From Tritrichomonas musculus (Eukaryota; Parabasalia; Tritrichomonadida; Tritrichomonadidae): a DNA stretch of 64,000 nt. Positions 1 to 8,688 of this stretch are shown here, in pieces. Positions within the stretch are counted from its first letter, which is position 1. Each line of letters begins with the position of its first letter. The translations under genes were made by a program, and so were the position numbers. The notes beneath the pieces are model-generated. The model searched no databases and was not told the origin of the DNA. It saw only the letters and a program-made list of their open reading frames with translations. Where the stretch lies: assembly GCA_039105265.1 (NCBI GenBank), contig JAPFFF010000008.1:3720001-3784000 (forward strand), written 5' to 3'.

Positions 1-2
1 CT

Positions 3-1067
3 TTATTAATAACTCCTGAATTTCCCTTTTTCGACAAATTCCATGCTAAAGAGCTGGATAAAATTAAATCTGGCTGTTTGAATTCTACAAAGAATGTTTA
101 TGATCAGATAGAAAATATTATTGATAATGGTGATAATGAGACAATAAATAATTTAAAAAACATTTTTGATTTCAAGCCAGAACAAGATAATGTATCTTTA
201 TTGTATGCTATTTCAGAAGTTTTATCTCTTCCACTTCGTGAGCCTAATCATTTATCAATGCTAAATCAACATTGTAATTTAATCACTCAAAATGAAACAA
301 TTGACAGTATATCAGAAACTTATCACTCTATTTTAAATGAATTCAACAAATCAGCTGATTTATTCGATCCATTTTTATATTCAAATCACTCAGATCTATA
401 TAATCTCTTATGGTTTCAATGCAATCAAGTTGGATGGTTCCACACTTCATCTGGGAAGCTAAGATCAAAGAAAATTAACATTTCTTATTTCAACAGAGTT
501 TGCCAAAAGTCTTTTGGTATTGATGTTATTAATTCAACCATCGCAAATATAGATTTTGGAGGAACTGATCCTTATTTATCAAACGCTGTATTTACAAATG
601 GCGAAAAGGATCCATATAAATATCTTTCTGTACGAAAGGGATTTGAGCACATGGGAAGATTGGCTTATGTACTTCCTGCTGTTGGTCCTAGTGCTGATTT
701 ATATTATAAAGATGAGCACGACCAATTAGAACCTGAAAAAGTTCATAAAACAAGTAATTCTCTAAATTCAGAAATTAAAAGCATACAAGATACGTGTGTA
801 CAAAAAATGGCAAAATGGATTCTCCGTGATTGTGAGAACAAATGCAAAATGGGCACTTGCGTTTTATCTAATTGTATATGCAGTGAAATGTGGGATGGCG
901 AATTTTGCGATAGAAGAACACATACATCAGTTGCATATACAATTATATCTGCTGTCTGTATAGTTGCTCCAACATTGCTTCTTCTTTTCTTTGGTACTTT
1001 TGTATTATTCTGTGGAACCAAAGAAGATACAGAAATTGATAATTCTAGAAAATCTTACTTTACTTAG
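3..1067 (+). CDS. S28 (Pro-X carboxypeptidase-like) membrane protein, 3' part
   Basis: The frame is open from base 3 with no usable ATG, so the 5' end lies outside the window. About 354 residues are visible. They carry the C-terminal hallmarks of the S28 serine peptidase family: a WFQCNQVGWF block, a Y-x3-C-x3-FG block, DFGG, and an NG-x2-DP motif holding the family's acid residue. After this comes a short Cys-rich EGF-like module (CENKCKMGTCVLSNCIC), one strong transmembrane segment (about 22 hydrophobic residues near bases 930-1010) and a short polar tail, so it is predicted to be a type I surface protein. The catalytic His expected a little after the Asp is not evident: the usual G-x-H-x-x-D-L block reads GPSADL. 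The nucleophile Ser would lie upstream of the window. Family membership is fairly sure; peptidase activity is doubtful. Confidence 0.72.
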   Translation, partial: LLITPEFPFFDKFHAKELDKIKSGCLNSTKNVYDQIENIIDNGDNETINNLKNIFDFKPEQDNVSLLYAISEVLSLPLREPNHLSMLNQHCNLITQNETIDSISETYHSILNEFNKSADLFDPFLYSNHSDLYNLLWFQCNQVGWFHTSSGKLRSKKINISYFNRVCQKSFGIDVINSTIANIDFGGTDPYLSNAVFTNGEKDPYKYLSVRKGFEHMGRLAYVLPAVGPSADLYYKDEHDQLEPEKVHKTSNSLNSEIKSIQDTCVQKMAKWILRDCENKCKMGTCVLSNCICSEMWDGEFCDRRTHTSVAYTIISAVCIVAPTLLLLFFGTFVLFCGTKEDTEIDNSRKSYFT

Positions 1068-1255
1068 TATTATGTTAATTCCAACCTTTGTATTTATGCT
1101 TATATTTAAAAATTATATATGTAATTGACTTATTTTACTTCCTGACAATTTAGCTTTTATTTGAAATATTTTATATTCATCAATGATATTGCTTGATATA
1201 AATTAAGAAATATTTATTCACATATATCATATATATTGAATAATTTTATACCAAA

Positions 1256-1741
1256 TTAATTTTCGTCATCTTTTTCGTTTAAACCATATTGCTCATAAAT
1301 TTCTTTATTTTGAACCTTTTCTATTTCTGCAAGGTGACCAATAATTAACATTCCTATGTCTTTAATTTCGTTATAATCATGAAATCTTTGAATATGAGCA
1401 TCTATTTGCTCTTGAGTTGGAAATGTATCTTTTTTGAGTAGAAGCAAATCACATTCATGCGAAACTGTATCTAATTTTTCCCGAAAATTTGTTATATCTC
1501 TTATTAACGAACTTCTATCTGCATTTCTCATTGGTGATGCGCATTTTTTATATGAATTCCTTTTTCTCAAAAATGGGGGAACGCACCAATAAACATCATC
1601 CAATCCTGGAACTTGCTTCACATCACCTGATCGAATTAATGAATCGAGTCTATCCTTTGAAAACATTAATCCACAATATTCTTTGATTTCATCTAGCGTA
1701 AGTGGCGAATGAGCAGCTTCAAGAGCAGTTAAAATATCCAT
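1256..1741 (-). CDS. SWI5: Swi5-like DNA repair/recombination protein
   Basis: A 161-residue protein. Residues about 118-155 (FHDYNEIKDIGMLIIGHLAE, then a KEIYEQYGL block) match the C-terminal signature of Swi5, the small partner of Sfr1/Mei5 that helps load and stabilise Rad51/Dmc1 filaments. Residues about 80-115 look like a helical/coiled-coil stretch, as in Swi5. The first ~60 residues (LTALEAAHSPLTLDEIKEYC and following) are extra compared with the usual short Swi5 and resemble a small helix-turn-helix or winged-helix fold; that part is inference. The ATG at 1741 is the first Met in frame. The gene is head to head with the MYCBP-like gene, 230 bp apart. Confidence 0.7.
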   Translation of the reverse strand: MDILTALEAAHSPLTLDEIKEYCGLMFSKDRLDSLIRSGDVKQVPGLDDVYWCVPPFLRKRNSYKKCASPMRNADRSSLIRDITNFREKLDTVSHECDLLLLKKDTFPTQEQIDAHIQRFHDYNEIKDIGMLIIGHLAEIEKVQNKEIYEQYGLNEKDDEN

Positions 1742-1971
1742 TTTTTATATTATAAAATGATTTGATTTAAAATGAAGTTCATCTTTTGAAAAAACGGTTT
1801 GGGATTCTTTTTGGCATTATCTTTGAAACAATTTCTTAAATTTTAAATATTTTTATTATATAAATCGCATAAACATATTTGCACTGTGTTTTATTAATAT
1901 AAATTACCAAAAATTTTTATTTTGAATCACTCAAAATTGAAATTTTATTGACGGTTTTTCTAATATCCTCA

Positions 1972-2223
1972 ATGACTGATTTAAAAAGAGATGCATTTCG
2001 AAAATATTTAGAAAGTAACAATGTAATTGAAGTTCTTGATAGAGCAATGCTCGCATTAAGTGAGTTAGATACACTTCCAGAAGATCCTCTTCCTTTTGTT
2101 AGGGAAAATATTGGTGCTCCTCCTCTTGAAACAAATGTTGATGCATTAGTTCGCGAAAATCAAGATCTTACAGCTCGTATTACTCAGCTTAAACAAGAAA
2201 TTGCTGTATACGAGGGAAAATAA
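1972..2223 (+). CDS. MYCBP: c-Myc-binding protein (MYCBP/AMY-1)-like
   Basis: An 83-residue acidic protein. The N-terminal helix region reads RDAFRKYLESNNVIEVLDRA, followed by LALSELDTLPEDPLPFVREN and GAPPLE, then a C-terminal leucine-zipper-like coiled coil (residues about 55-82). Order and length fit the MYCBP family, whose members act as small adaptors; in ciliates and algae they are linked to cilia and A-kinase anchoring. The ATG at 1972 was chosen. A TTG reading would add eight residues with no family support. Ends with TAA. Confidence 0.75.
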   Translation: MTDLKRDAFRKYLESNNVIEVLDRAMLALSELDTLPEDPLPFVRENIGAPPLETNVDALVRENQDLTARITQLKQEIAVYEGK

Positions 2224-2911
2224 AATTTGTTCATATCTTCTCAATTTTAATTTCATGGCTGATTTACTCTTTATCTCTTCGTCTATTTATTTATTTACTA
2301 TTTCATTATTTTGAATTTACTAAATTGAATTGTAATTTTTCATATTATATTATTTCTATTTATTTTTACATATTTTTGTTTTAGTTTCATTACATATTAA
2401 GAATTATCACTGATAGTGTTTATTAAGTATAAATATTTTTCGAGAAATTGAAAATATTTTCAAGAAGAAGTGCGAGAACCTAAATAACGTATTTTTGTAT
2501 AATTTAGTATGTTCATTATCTTTGTATCTTATCATGAATACTTTAATATTATTTTCATTTTAATATTAATAAACTTCTTAATATTCCATTTATTGGTATA
2601 AAATGAAATAGATTAATTATTCATCAAAATACTGATCATTTAAAAAAACTGAAATTTGTTGTGTTATCTCGATATCTGATAAATAAATTAATATTAAATT
2701 TTTATTTATATGATTTATTTAATATCATATATATTATATATTGGTTATAAAGAAAAATAACATTTTTAAATAATAATATTTGCATTTTATAAAATTATTG
2801 TTTTATTTAAGCTTATTTTGAGGGATAGATTGAATTTCTAGGGGATAACTATTATTATATATTTATATATATAAATATATTATATCATATTAAAATATAA
2901 AAAAAAATCAC

Positions 2912-3833
2912 TCGACAGGCGTAGCTCTATTTTAACTTTTATAAAACTTATTTTTTTTTCTGGGGAAAACGTTATTTTTAATTTTTTGATAATTTTCGGT
3001 TCACTTTTTGATAATCATCGAATGACTTTTTGATAACTTTTAGTTTATTTTTTGTTTATTTTCGGTTCACTTTTTGTTAATTTTCGGTTCACTTTTTGAT
3101 AATTTTCGGTTCACTTTTTGTAAACTTTCGATCGACTTTTTGATAATTTATGATTTATTTTTTGTTTATTTTCGGTTCACTTTTTGTTAATTTTCGGTTC
3201 ACTTTTTGATAATTTTCGATTGACTTTTTAAGAAGTATCAACTTTTTAGGTAATTCAATTTTTTTTATGTTTTGTTTCTTTATTTTATTTATTTTAAAGT
3301 AATTTATGCGAAATTTCAAGAAATAAAAGATATATGACACTTCCTAAATACTTATTCAAGTATATTCTATAAATATGAAGAGAAAATTTAATATGATTTT
3401 TCCATTAAAGAAGTTTTCATCAAAATTTATTGAAAAAAATTATAATCTACTTAAGTAAAGTATTTTCCATAAGTTAATCACTTTTTTTTCTAAAAGAAAG
3501 TATATTTCTCAATATTAATTGAAGATTTTTTTTGATTATTTTGATATATTACCCAAATAAACTTTATATTTACATAAAATAATCTGTATTTATAATCATT
3601 TTCATTCTTTTTTCTTATTCCTATTTGATCAACGAGATAATATTTATATCTTAATTAATGTAAAATAATATAAAGAACATTTAATACACTGATATTAGAT
3701 TTAAAATAACTTGTATTTATGTTAAAAAGTCAGTTACAGTTATCTATTTGATCCAAATATATTATCCTTATTATTTCCATATTCAATAGTTTACAATTAA
3801 AAACTAAAATGTTTATAAAACTACACCTGTCGA
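2912..3833. mobile_element. Possible short-inverted-repeat element around the minisatellite
   Basis: TCGACAGGCGTAG at 2912-2924 is matched in inverted orientation by CTACACCTGTCGA at 3821-3833 (12 of 13 bases). If TCGA is read as a 4-bp target duplication, the inverted repeat would be CAGGYGTAG. No transposase is present, and matches this short can arise by chance in a long AT-rich region, so this is tentative. Confidence 0.25.
2983..3224. repeat. 22-bp minisatellite, 11 copies, with 110-bp higher-order period
   Basis: Eleven units of exactly 22 bp run without gaps. Each starts TTTTTG and most end CGGTTCAC; the first unit is TTTTTGATAATTTTCGGTTC plus AC. Unit variants recur in order: units 3, 4, 5 and 6 (a TTTAT-ended form, then TTTAT-, TTAAT- and ATAAT-containing forms) are matched by units 8, 9, 10 and 11. 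This gives a five-unit, 110-bp higher-order period, implying that a block was duplicated after single units had diverged. Since 22 is not a multiple of three, the array does not encode a peptide repeat. Confidence 0.93.
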
Positions 3834-3975
3834 ATAAATAATTTTAATTTTATGTTTTTTATATTCTATATAGAGCAAATAATATAATATTTAAAAATAA
3901 AAGATATTGGAGACTTTTTATAGTTCCCGCACTTCTTTTCAAGAGCAGTTAATAGGTGAAATTAGTTGATAATTG

Positions 3976-6084
3976 ATGTTAAAAAAAATGATTCAAGCTT
4001 TTGGCGGTTGCAACGCAGATCCAGACGCATGGGACGTTTATAATGATTTTTTAGCATATGGTACCGGACCTTGCGTTTTAATTCAAAACTTATCAACTTT
4101 CAAAACCGTTTCATTCGCTTCATTAAACCATGGAATTGTGACGTGCGTTAGATTTGATTCAAAAGGAATATTAATAATTGGGACAAGTCAAGGAGATCTT
4201 TTTTTGTTAGACCCAGCTACAACAAGAGTGAGCTCTGTCCTCAACTTTGAATCATCTATTACCCATTGCTCAATTTACAACAATGATATTCTTATATCAA
4301 CAGCTGTAGATGGTATTCGATATATTACAAGAAATTATGAAAATCCAGATGAAGGTTTGATTCTTCAACAAAAATTATTCCCAGATCTAAGATGCGTTTC
4401 TTTAGCTCTAACACGATTTCATGACGTTCTTTTGTTTGGACTTGGACATCCTGATGGAACTGTTCAACTTTATGTTTACTCCACTGGTAGCTCAGTTACA
4501 TTAGAAGGGTATGCATGGTCGCTTTCTACTCAATTTTGTCAAATTGATGAAAATTCAATTTTATTTGCATCAGCTAGTCAAGATCGTACAATTAGGTTAT
4601 GGCGTATTAGTCTTGATATCGCATCAGAAATTTCTAAACTTAATGTAGCGGTTACATCGCATGCTACACTAAATACAGAAAAAACACCTTTTCATGTCGA
4701 ACTTTTTTCAAACCTCGAAGGTCATTCGGATTGGGTTAACGCAATTTCTTTCTGTAATGGCCCCAGTAAATCCCTTTGCTCAGCTTCATTTGATGGCCAA
4801 GTATTAATATGGACATCATCTTTCAATCAAGTGGAACCAAATGCTAAAACAGCAATTTATGCTGATTATGATATTTCACTTCGTCTTGGAACAACAAACG
4901 TTGCTGATGATCAAAGCGGTTTTATTGGATGCAAATTATTTAAAGATAACGATGTAATTGCCCTTTCAAGAAATGGTGGCTTTAGCCGATGGATTGATGG
5001 AAAAACAGTCCGTTGCTTTACAGGTCATTATGATGGTGTTACGGGTCTTTCATGGACAACAATTGGATGCTTTATTAGTGTTGGCCTTGATAATACAGGA
5101 CGAGTTTTTGGTATAGATAATGGAACTTACCGTGAACTTGCGCGTCCATTAATTCATGGTCATGCTGTTTTTGATGTTTGCGAGCTTACTGACGATTTGT
5201 ACGCATTTGTATCTGACGAAAAGAACGTCCGAGTATTACAACCATCTCAATGTTTCTTTCATATTCATCAAGTACCACAACTTGAAAATAAACATCTTCC
5301 ATTTGCATCAATGGTGTCCCCATTATCACTTGATAACACAACAATTCCAAATGCCGATGATGTTAAAGCTATGTTTGATCCAATTACTGCATCAGATTTC
5401 ATGAAAGATAGAATTCCAACCAGTCATGAAATGTGGCTTACAAGATGGCCTGAATTTAAATCTATATTTGGGCATGAAAGAGAAATTAGACAGATGACTG
5501 TAGCTGAAAATGGTGATTGGTTTGCAACTGGTGACGATCGTGGTGGTTATGTCATTTATGACAAAGTTAAATTAGAGAGACGATGCAACTATATGCGCGA
5601 TTTATCAAAAGCACTTACAACAGCAATTGAAGCTTCACCAGATGGATCCATGCTTGTACAAGTACTTATTAGTGGATTAATTAAATTAATTGATCCTGTT
5701 ACATGCACAATACTAAAAGAAATCAATGCAGAAAATAACTCATATGCATGTGGATGGAGTACAAATTCTCAATATTTTGCTATTGGCGGTGAATCAGGAA
5801 TTAATGTATATGAAAGGGAAGGAGAGTTAGCAGCTACCTTTAATGATGCTGGCTTCGTTACTGCACTTCAATTCGTTGATGAATATTCAATGATTTTTGG
5901 TAAAGATGATGGACAAATTTTGCAGGTTAAATATGATGCATCAGAAAGGTCATTTATGGAGACACATAAATATCAAAGTCATGGAATGAGAGTGTCTGAT
6001 ATAAGAATTAATCATGATCTCAAGCAATTCATTTCTGGTGCAATGGACCATGTAGTTCTTCTTCAGCAATTATATATTGATTAA
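3976..6084 (+). CDS. ELP2: Elongator complex protein 2 (WD40)
   Basis: About 702 residues, almost entirely WD40 repeats forming what should be two seven-bladed propellers, as in ELP2 (usually 750-850 residues). Diagnostic blocks are LFASASQDRTIRLWRI, LEGHSDWVNAISF, LCSASFDGQVLIW, FTGHYDGVTGLSW and especially YRELARPLIHGH, a signature of ELP2 rather than of WD proteins in general. ELP2 is a scaffold of the Elongator complex, which modifies wobble uridines of tRNA. The ATG at 3976 is taken; 3988 is an alternative six bases short of a further Met-Ile start. An upstream TTG has no support. A neighbour at 12.1 kb (CCA-adding enzyme) also acts on tRNA, but the distance makes this coincidental. Confidence 0.85.
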   Translation: MLKKMIQAFGGCNADPDAWDVYNDFLAYGTGPCVLIQNLSTFKTVSFASLNHGIVTCVRFDSKGILIIGTSQGDLFLLDPATTRVSSVLNFESSITHCSIYNNDILISTAVDGIRYITRNYENPDEGLILQQKLFPDLRCVSLALTRFHDVLLFGLGHPDGTVQLYVYSTGSSVTLEGYAWSLSTQFCQIDENSILFASASQDRTIRLWRISLDIASEISKLNVAVTSHATLNTEKTPFHVELFSNLEGHSDWVNAISFCNGPSKSLCSASFDGQVLIWTSSFNQVEPNAKTAIYADYDISLRLGTTNVADDQSGFIGCKLFKDNDVIALSRNGGFSRWIDGKTVRCFTGHYDGVTGLSWTTIGCFISVGLDNTGRVFGIDNGTYRELARPLIHGHAVFDVCELTDDLYAFVSDEKNVRVLQPSQCFFHIHQVPQLENKHLPFASMVSPLSLDNTTIPNADDVKAMFDPITASDFMKDRIPTSHEMWLTRWPEFKSIFGHEREIRQMTVAENGDWFATGDDRGGYVIYDKVKLERRCNYMRDLSKALTTAIEASPDGSMLVQVLISGLIKLIDPVTCTILKEINAENNSYACGWSTNSQYFAIGGESGINVYEREGELAATFNDAGFVTALQFVDEYSMIFGKDDGQILQVKYDASERSFMETHKYQSHGMRVSDIRINHDLKQFISGAMDHVVLLQQLYID

Positions 6085-6389
6085 AAGTTTTTGTATTATA
6101 TCAATTCCTCTATTTTATTTATTTCATGCAATACCTAATCACTAAAATATTAATTTTTTTATTAGTGAATGGGATTAAAAAAATTTCACAAAAGATATTA
6201 TTTTTTTGCAAATTGCCAAACAAGAGTTATTCAAGAAATTTACGAAGAAAATGGGATTTGTTTTCTTTTCAAAGGATTTGAAAAAGTTTGTTTTCAAAAG
6301 TTTACTGTTTTCAATGATTCAAATTTGAAAATTTCAAGTGAAAAAATTTTGTTTCAGAAAAAGAACGTTTATTTCGTTGGTCAAGCAAA

Positions 6390-6815
6390 ATGTCTAAAAA
6401 TACTGAAGAAGAAATAGTCGAACAAAGCGATGGAGAGGTGGAACAGCCAAAGAAAAAGAAGAAGACTAATCTTCGAAAACCACAAAACCCAGAAGATAGG
6501 CAATATTGTACATCAACTGCTGATTTATTAGAATGTGCCATGATTGCGAACCAAGGATTTCAAAAAAAGAATGAAGCATCACGTAGAAGAGATGAAGATA
6601 GGCTTAGAAAACAGAAAGAACGCGAAGAAATAAAAAAGGATAAACGACTTGAACGATATGAAAGAAGTTTGGCAAAAAAAAATAAACTAAAAGAAGCGGC
6701 ATCTGCAACAATTGAGGACAAAAAAGAAAAAGTTCGCGAATTGTATCAGAAAAGGCAAGAAGAAATGGGTGGAAAGAAAAAACAAAAACATGGCAAGAAT
6801 GCAAAAAATGAATAA
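6390..6815 (+). CDS. Lys/Glu-rich coiled-coil protein, function unknown
   Basis: A 141-residue, highly charged protein. An acidic N terminus leads to a basic cluster (QPKKKKKTNLRK) that could be a nuclear or nucleolar localisation signal. A short more ordered stretch (YCTSTADLLECAMIANQGFQ, residues about 50-70) may form a helix. The remainder is a long Lys/Glu/Arg coiled coil ending in GGKKKQKHGKNAKNE. The composition resembles ribosome-biogenesis accessory proteins, but no family was recognised. Even codon use across the frame and the clean ATG support a real gene. Confidence 0.6.
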   Translation: MSKNTEEEIVEQSDGEVEQPKKKKKTNLRKPQNPEDRQYCTSTADLLECAMIANQGFQKKNEASRRRDEDRLRKQKEREEIKKDKRLERYERSLAKKNKLKEAASATIEDKKEKVRELYQKRQEEMGGKKKQKHGKNAKNE

Positions 6816-7011
6816 CTAACAATTTACATATAACGCAAATAATATTATTAATATTTAGATGATAATAATAACAAAAACAAACCATCTTTGATTTCTTTCA
6901 ACAATGAGAAAATGTTATATTTTTTCATTATATATCAATTTTCTTCAGAGCACTGTATTTTTTTTTTAAACCAAACATTATATTTCTTTTTCATTTATTT
7001 TTTTCTTTTCT

Positions 7012-8376
7012 TTATGTGGGAACATTTTCAATAGAATCCAATCGTTCTGTTTCTATTAAAAGTTCTTTTTCATCAAGACCAAGTATATGTGTGATTACTG
7101 CTTCTGCATATGAGGATCCGAGCTGGCATATTGAGTCTTCTTTATATGCTTGCGGAATTGTTGCAACATAATATAAAATTCTTGGTTCAAAAAGTATTCC
7201 GGATGCTAATATACATAGCAAAATTAGAGGGAAAATTGTATCAAAATCAATTTCAATTGGTTTATCAACAACCTTATTAATGCAAGACCCTGCTTTTCCC
7301 ATTGCATCAAACAGTACTTTTGCCATCTCCATTGGATTAATTAAAAAAAATAGAGATGTTAAGTCGTCAACAACCGGCTTATAAGGCCAATCACTATTGA
7401 TTAACTGGCCAATATGCAATACTTGATACTCTTCTGGAATATAAGGAGTTTGAAAAAGGGAAACTCTGACATTGCAAAAAGTAGGAAGGCCGAAGCAAGA
7501 ACTTTTTTGAAGAAAAGGAAATTCTGTACTTCTCCATGCATAAGCAAAAGCCAATTCGAGTAGTATTGAAAGTTCATCTTTCTCATTAGTAAGTTCTCTA
7601 AATTCATTTAATAATGTATCAATTGTCATGTTAAAATCATTCCGTTCTAATCGAGTGAAAAGTGAACAACTTGAGGAAGTTGGATAAATCAATTGGCCCG
7701 CTATGTCTTCTGGGGGAGGAATAAATTTTGGAATGACAATATGTTTTTCTATTAATGTAATTCGATGATCTAATGATTCGATTTTTTTTTGATTATTTGG
7801 AATTGCAGATGAAAATCCACGTAAATTAACAGAGACAAAATAAAGCGAATAATCTCTTTTCATGGACAAAAAACTGCGCATTTCTTCAAAGTGAGAAATT
7901 CTTTTCTCTGAATCAATTAAAGATAAAGAGTAATAATGAATTTTTAGTGTATGAAGCTTATGAATAAGAAAGAACATTTTCCTATATTCATCTAGTCCTC
8001 TTCCTTTAAATGAAAGTCTTTGATTTATTACATCTAACGTTTTATTAATAAATTCACGTACCAAAATTTGGATGGATTGATTGGTCTGCGTTAATTCATC
8101 AAGAATTTCTTTAACAGTATTGATAGACTTTTCCACATGATCATTACATGATTTAATATGGGACTGCATCCATTCTTCTGTAGGGATTGGAATTATTGGA
8201 AAGGAAGAAACAAATGATGATGGATCAATAGTGCCTATATTACTTGTAATATTAGATTTAGATGATTGCGTTGTTGCTTTTGATTGTTTAGATTGCAAAT
8301 TTGAATCCTTTAAATCTGAATTTTTTTTCTCTTCAGAAGAATTGATTATTTGATTATTCTTAGGTAATGTGATCAT
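7012..8376 (-). CDS. VPS9-domain protein (putative Rab5-family GEF)
   Basis: 454 residues. The first ~60 are Ser/Asn/Lys-rich and disordered; residues about 70-220 are predicted helical. The C-terminal third (about 310-440) follows the VPS9 pattern: a P-x-E-x-x-x-VLFDAMGKAGSCI helix, the core DFDTIFPLILLCILASG, then LYYVATIPQAYKEDS and YAEAVITHIL, matching the family's D-x-LP-hydrophobic core and its last helices. VPS9 domains activate Rab5/Vps21 GTPases in endocytosis. The aspartate finger appears to be the D in IDFDTIF. Convergent or side-by-side neighbours give no functional link. Domain call moderate; substrate not determinable. Confidence 0.62.
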   Translation of the reverse strand: MITLPKNNQIINSSEEKKNSDLKDSNLQSKQSKATTQSSKSNITSNIGTIDPSSFVSSFPIIPIPTEEWMQSHIKSCNDHVEKSINTVKEILDELTQTNQSIQILVREFINKTLDVINQRLSFKGRGLDEYRKMFFLIHKLHTLKIHYYSLSLIDSEKRISHFEEMRSFLSMKRDYSLYFVSVNLRGFSSAIPNNQKKIESLDHRITLIEKHIVIPKFIPPPEDIAGQLIYPTSSSCSLFTRLERNDFNMTIDTLLNEFRELTNEKDELSILLELAFAYAWRSTEFPFLQKSSCFGLPTFCNVRVSLFQTPYIPEEYQVLHIGQLINSDWPYKPVVDDLTSLFFLINPMEMAKVLFDAMGKAGSCINKVVDKPIEIDFDTIFPLILLCILASGILFEPRILYYVATIPQAYKEDSICQLGSSYAEAVITHILGLDEKELLIETERLDSIENVPT

Positions 8377-8688
8377 ATCAATACAAGAAATATCAGAATT
8401 TAATCGTAAATAGTATCAAATAGTCGAAATGTTTTTATTATATTTATAATTTGACCTTCCTCAGCAATTTTGAATATGAAAAATTCACCTTCAGATTTTG
8501 AGCCAAGAAAACGAAATACTTTGATATTAATTTTTACTTTAATGACCAAAGCTAAATTTGTAAAAATACAAAAGCATTTAATTAAATAATAATATTTATA
8601 AAATATCGATTTGATATCACCAATACCTGGAATTAATAAACGAACTCAACTTCCTTATATCGCTTCCCTTTGGTTCTCAAACTTTAAA

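Larger units (their letters stand above)
2224..3972. other. AT-rich intergenic region with minisatellite
   Basis: A 1.75-kb gap between the MYCBP-like and ELP2 genes. No convincing ORF is seen. It holds a 22-bp tandem repeat (2983-3224) and a pair of short inverted repeats at 2912-2924 and 3821-3833, both listed separately. A 61-codon reading on the minus strand over the minisatellite is low-complexity Lys/Ile sequence and is not called. Confidence 0.6.

Noticed and set aside
3155-3340. Minus-strand reading over the minisatellite
   Set aside because: The 22-bp period shifts frame each unit, and the composition is Lys/Ile only.
6169-6417. 82-codon reading between ELP2 and the Lys-rich protein gene
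   Set aside because: Low-complexity Phe/Lys/Asn-rich, overlaps the next gene's start in another frame, and sits where the promoter should be.
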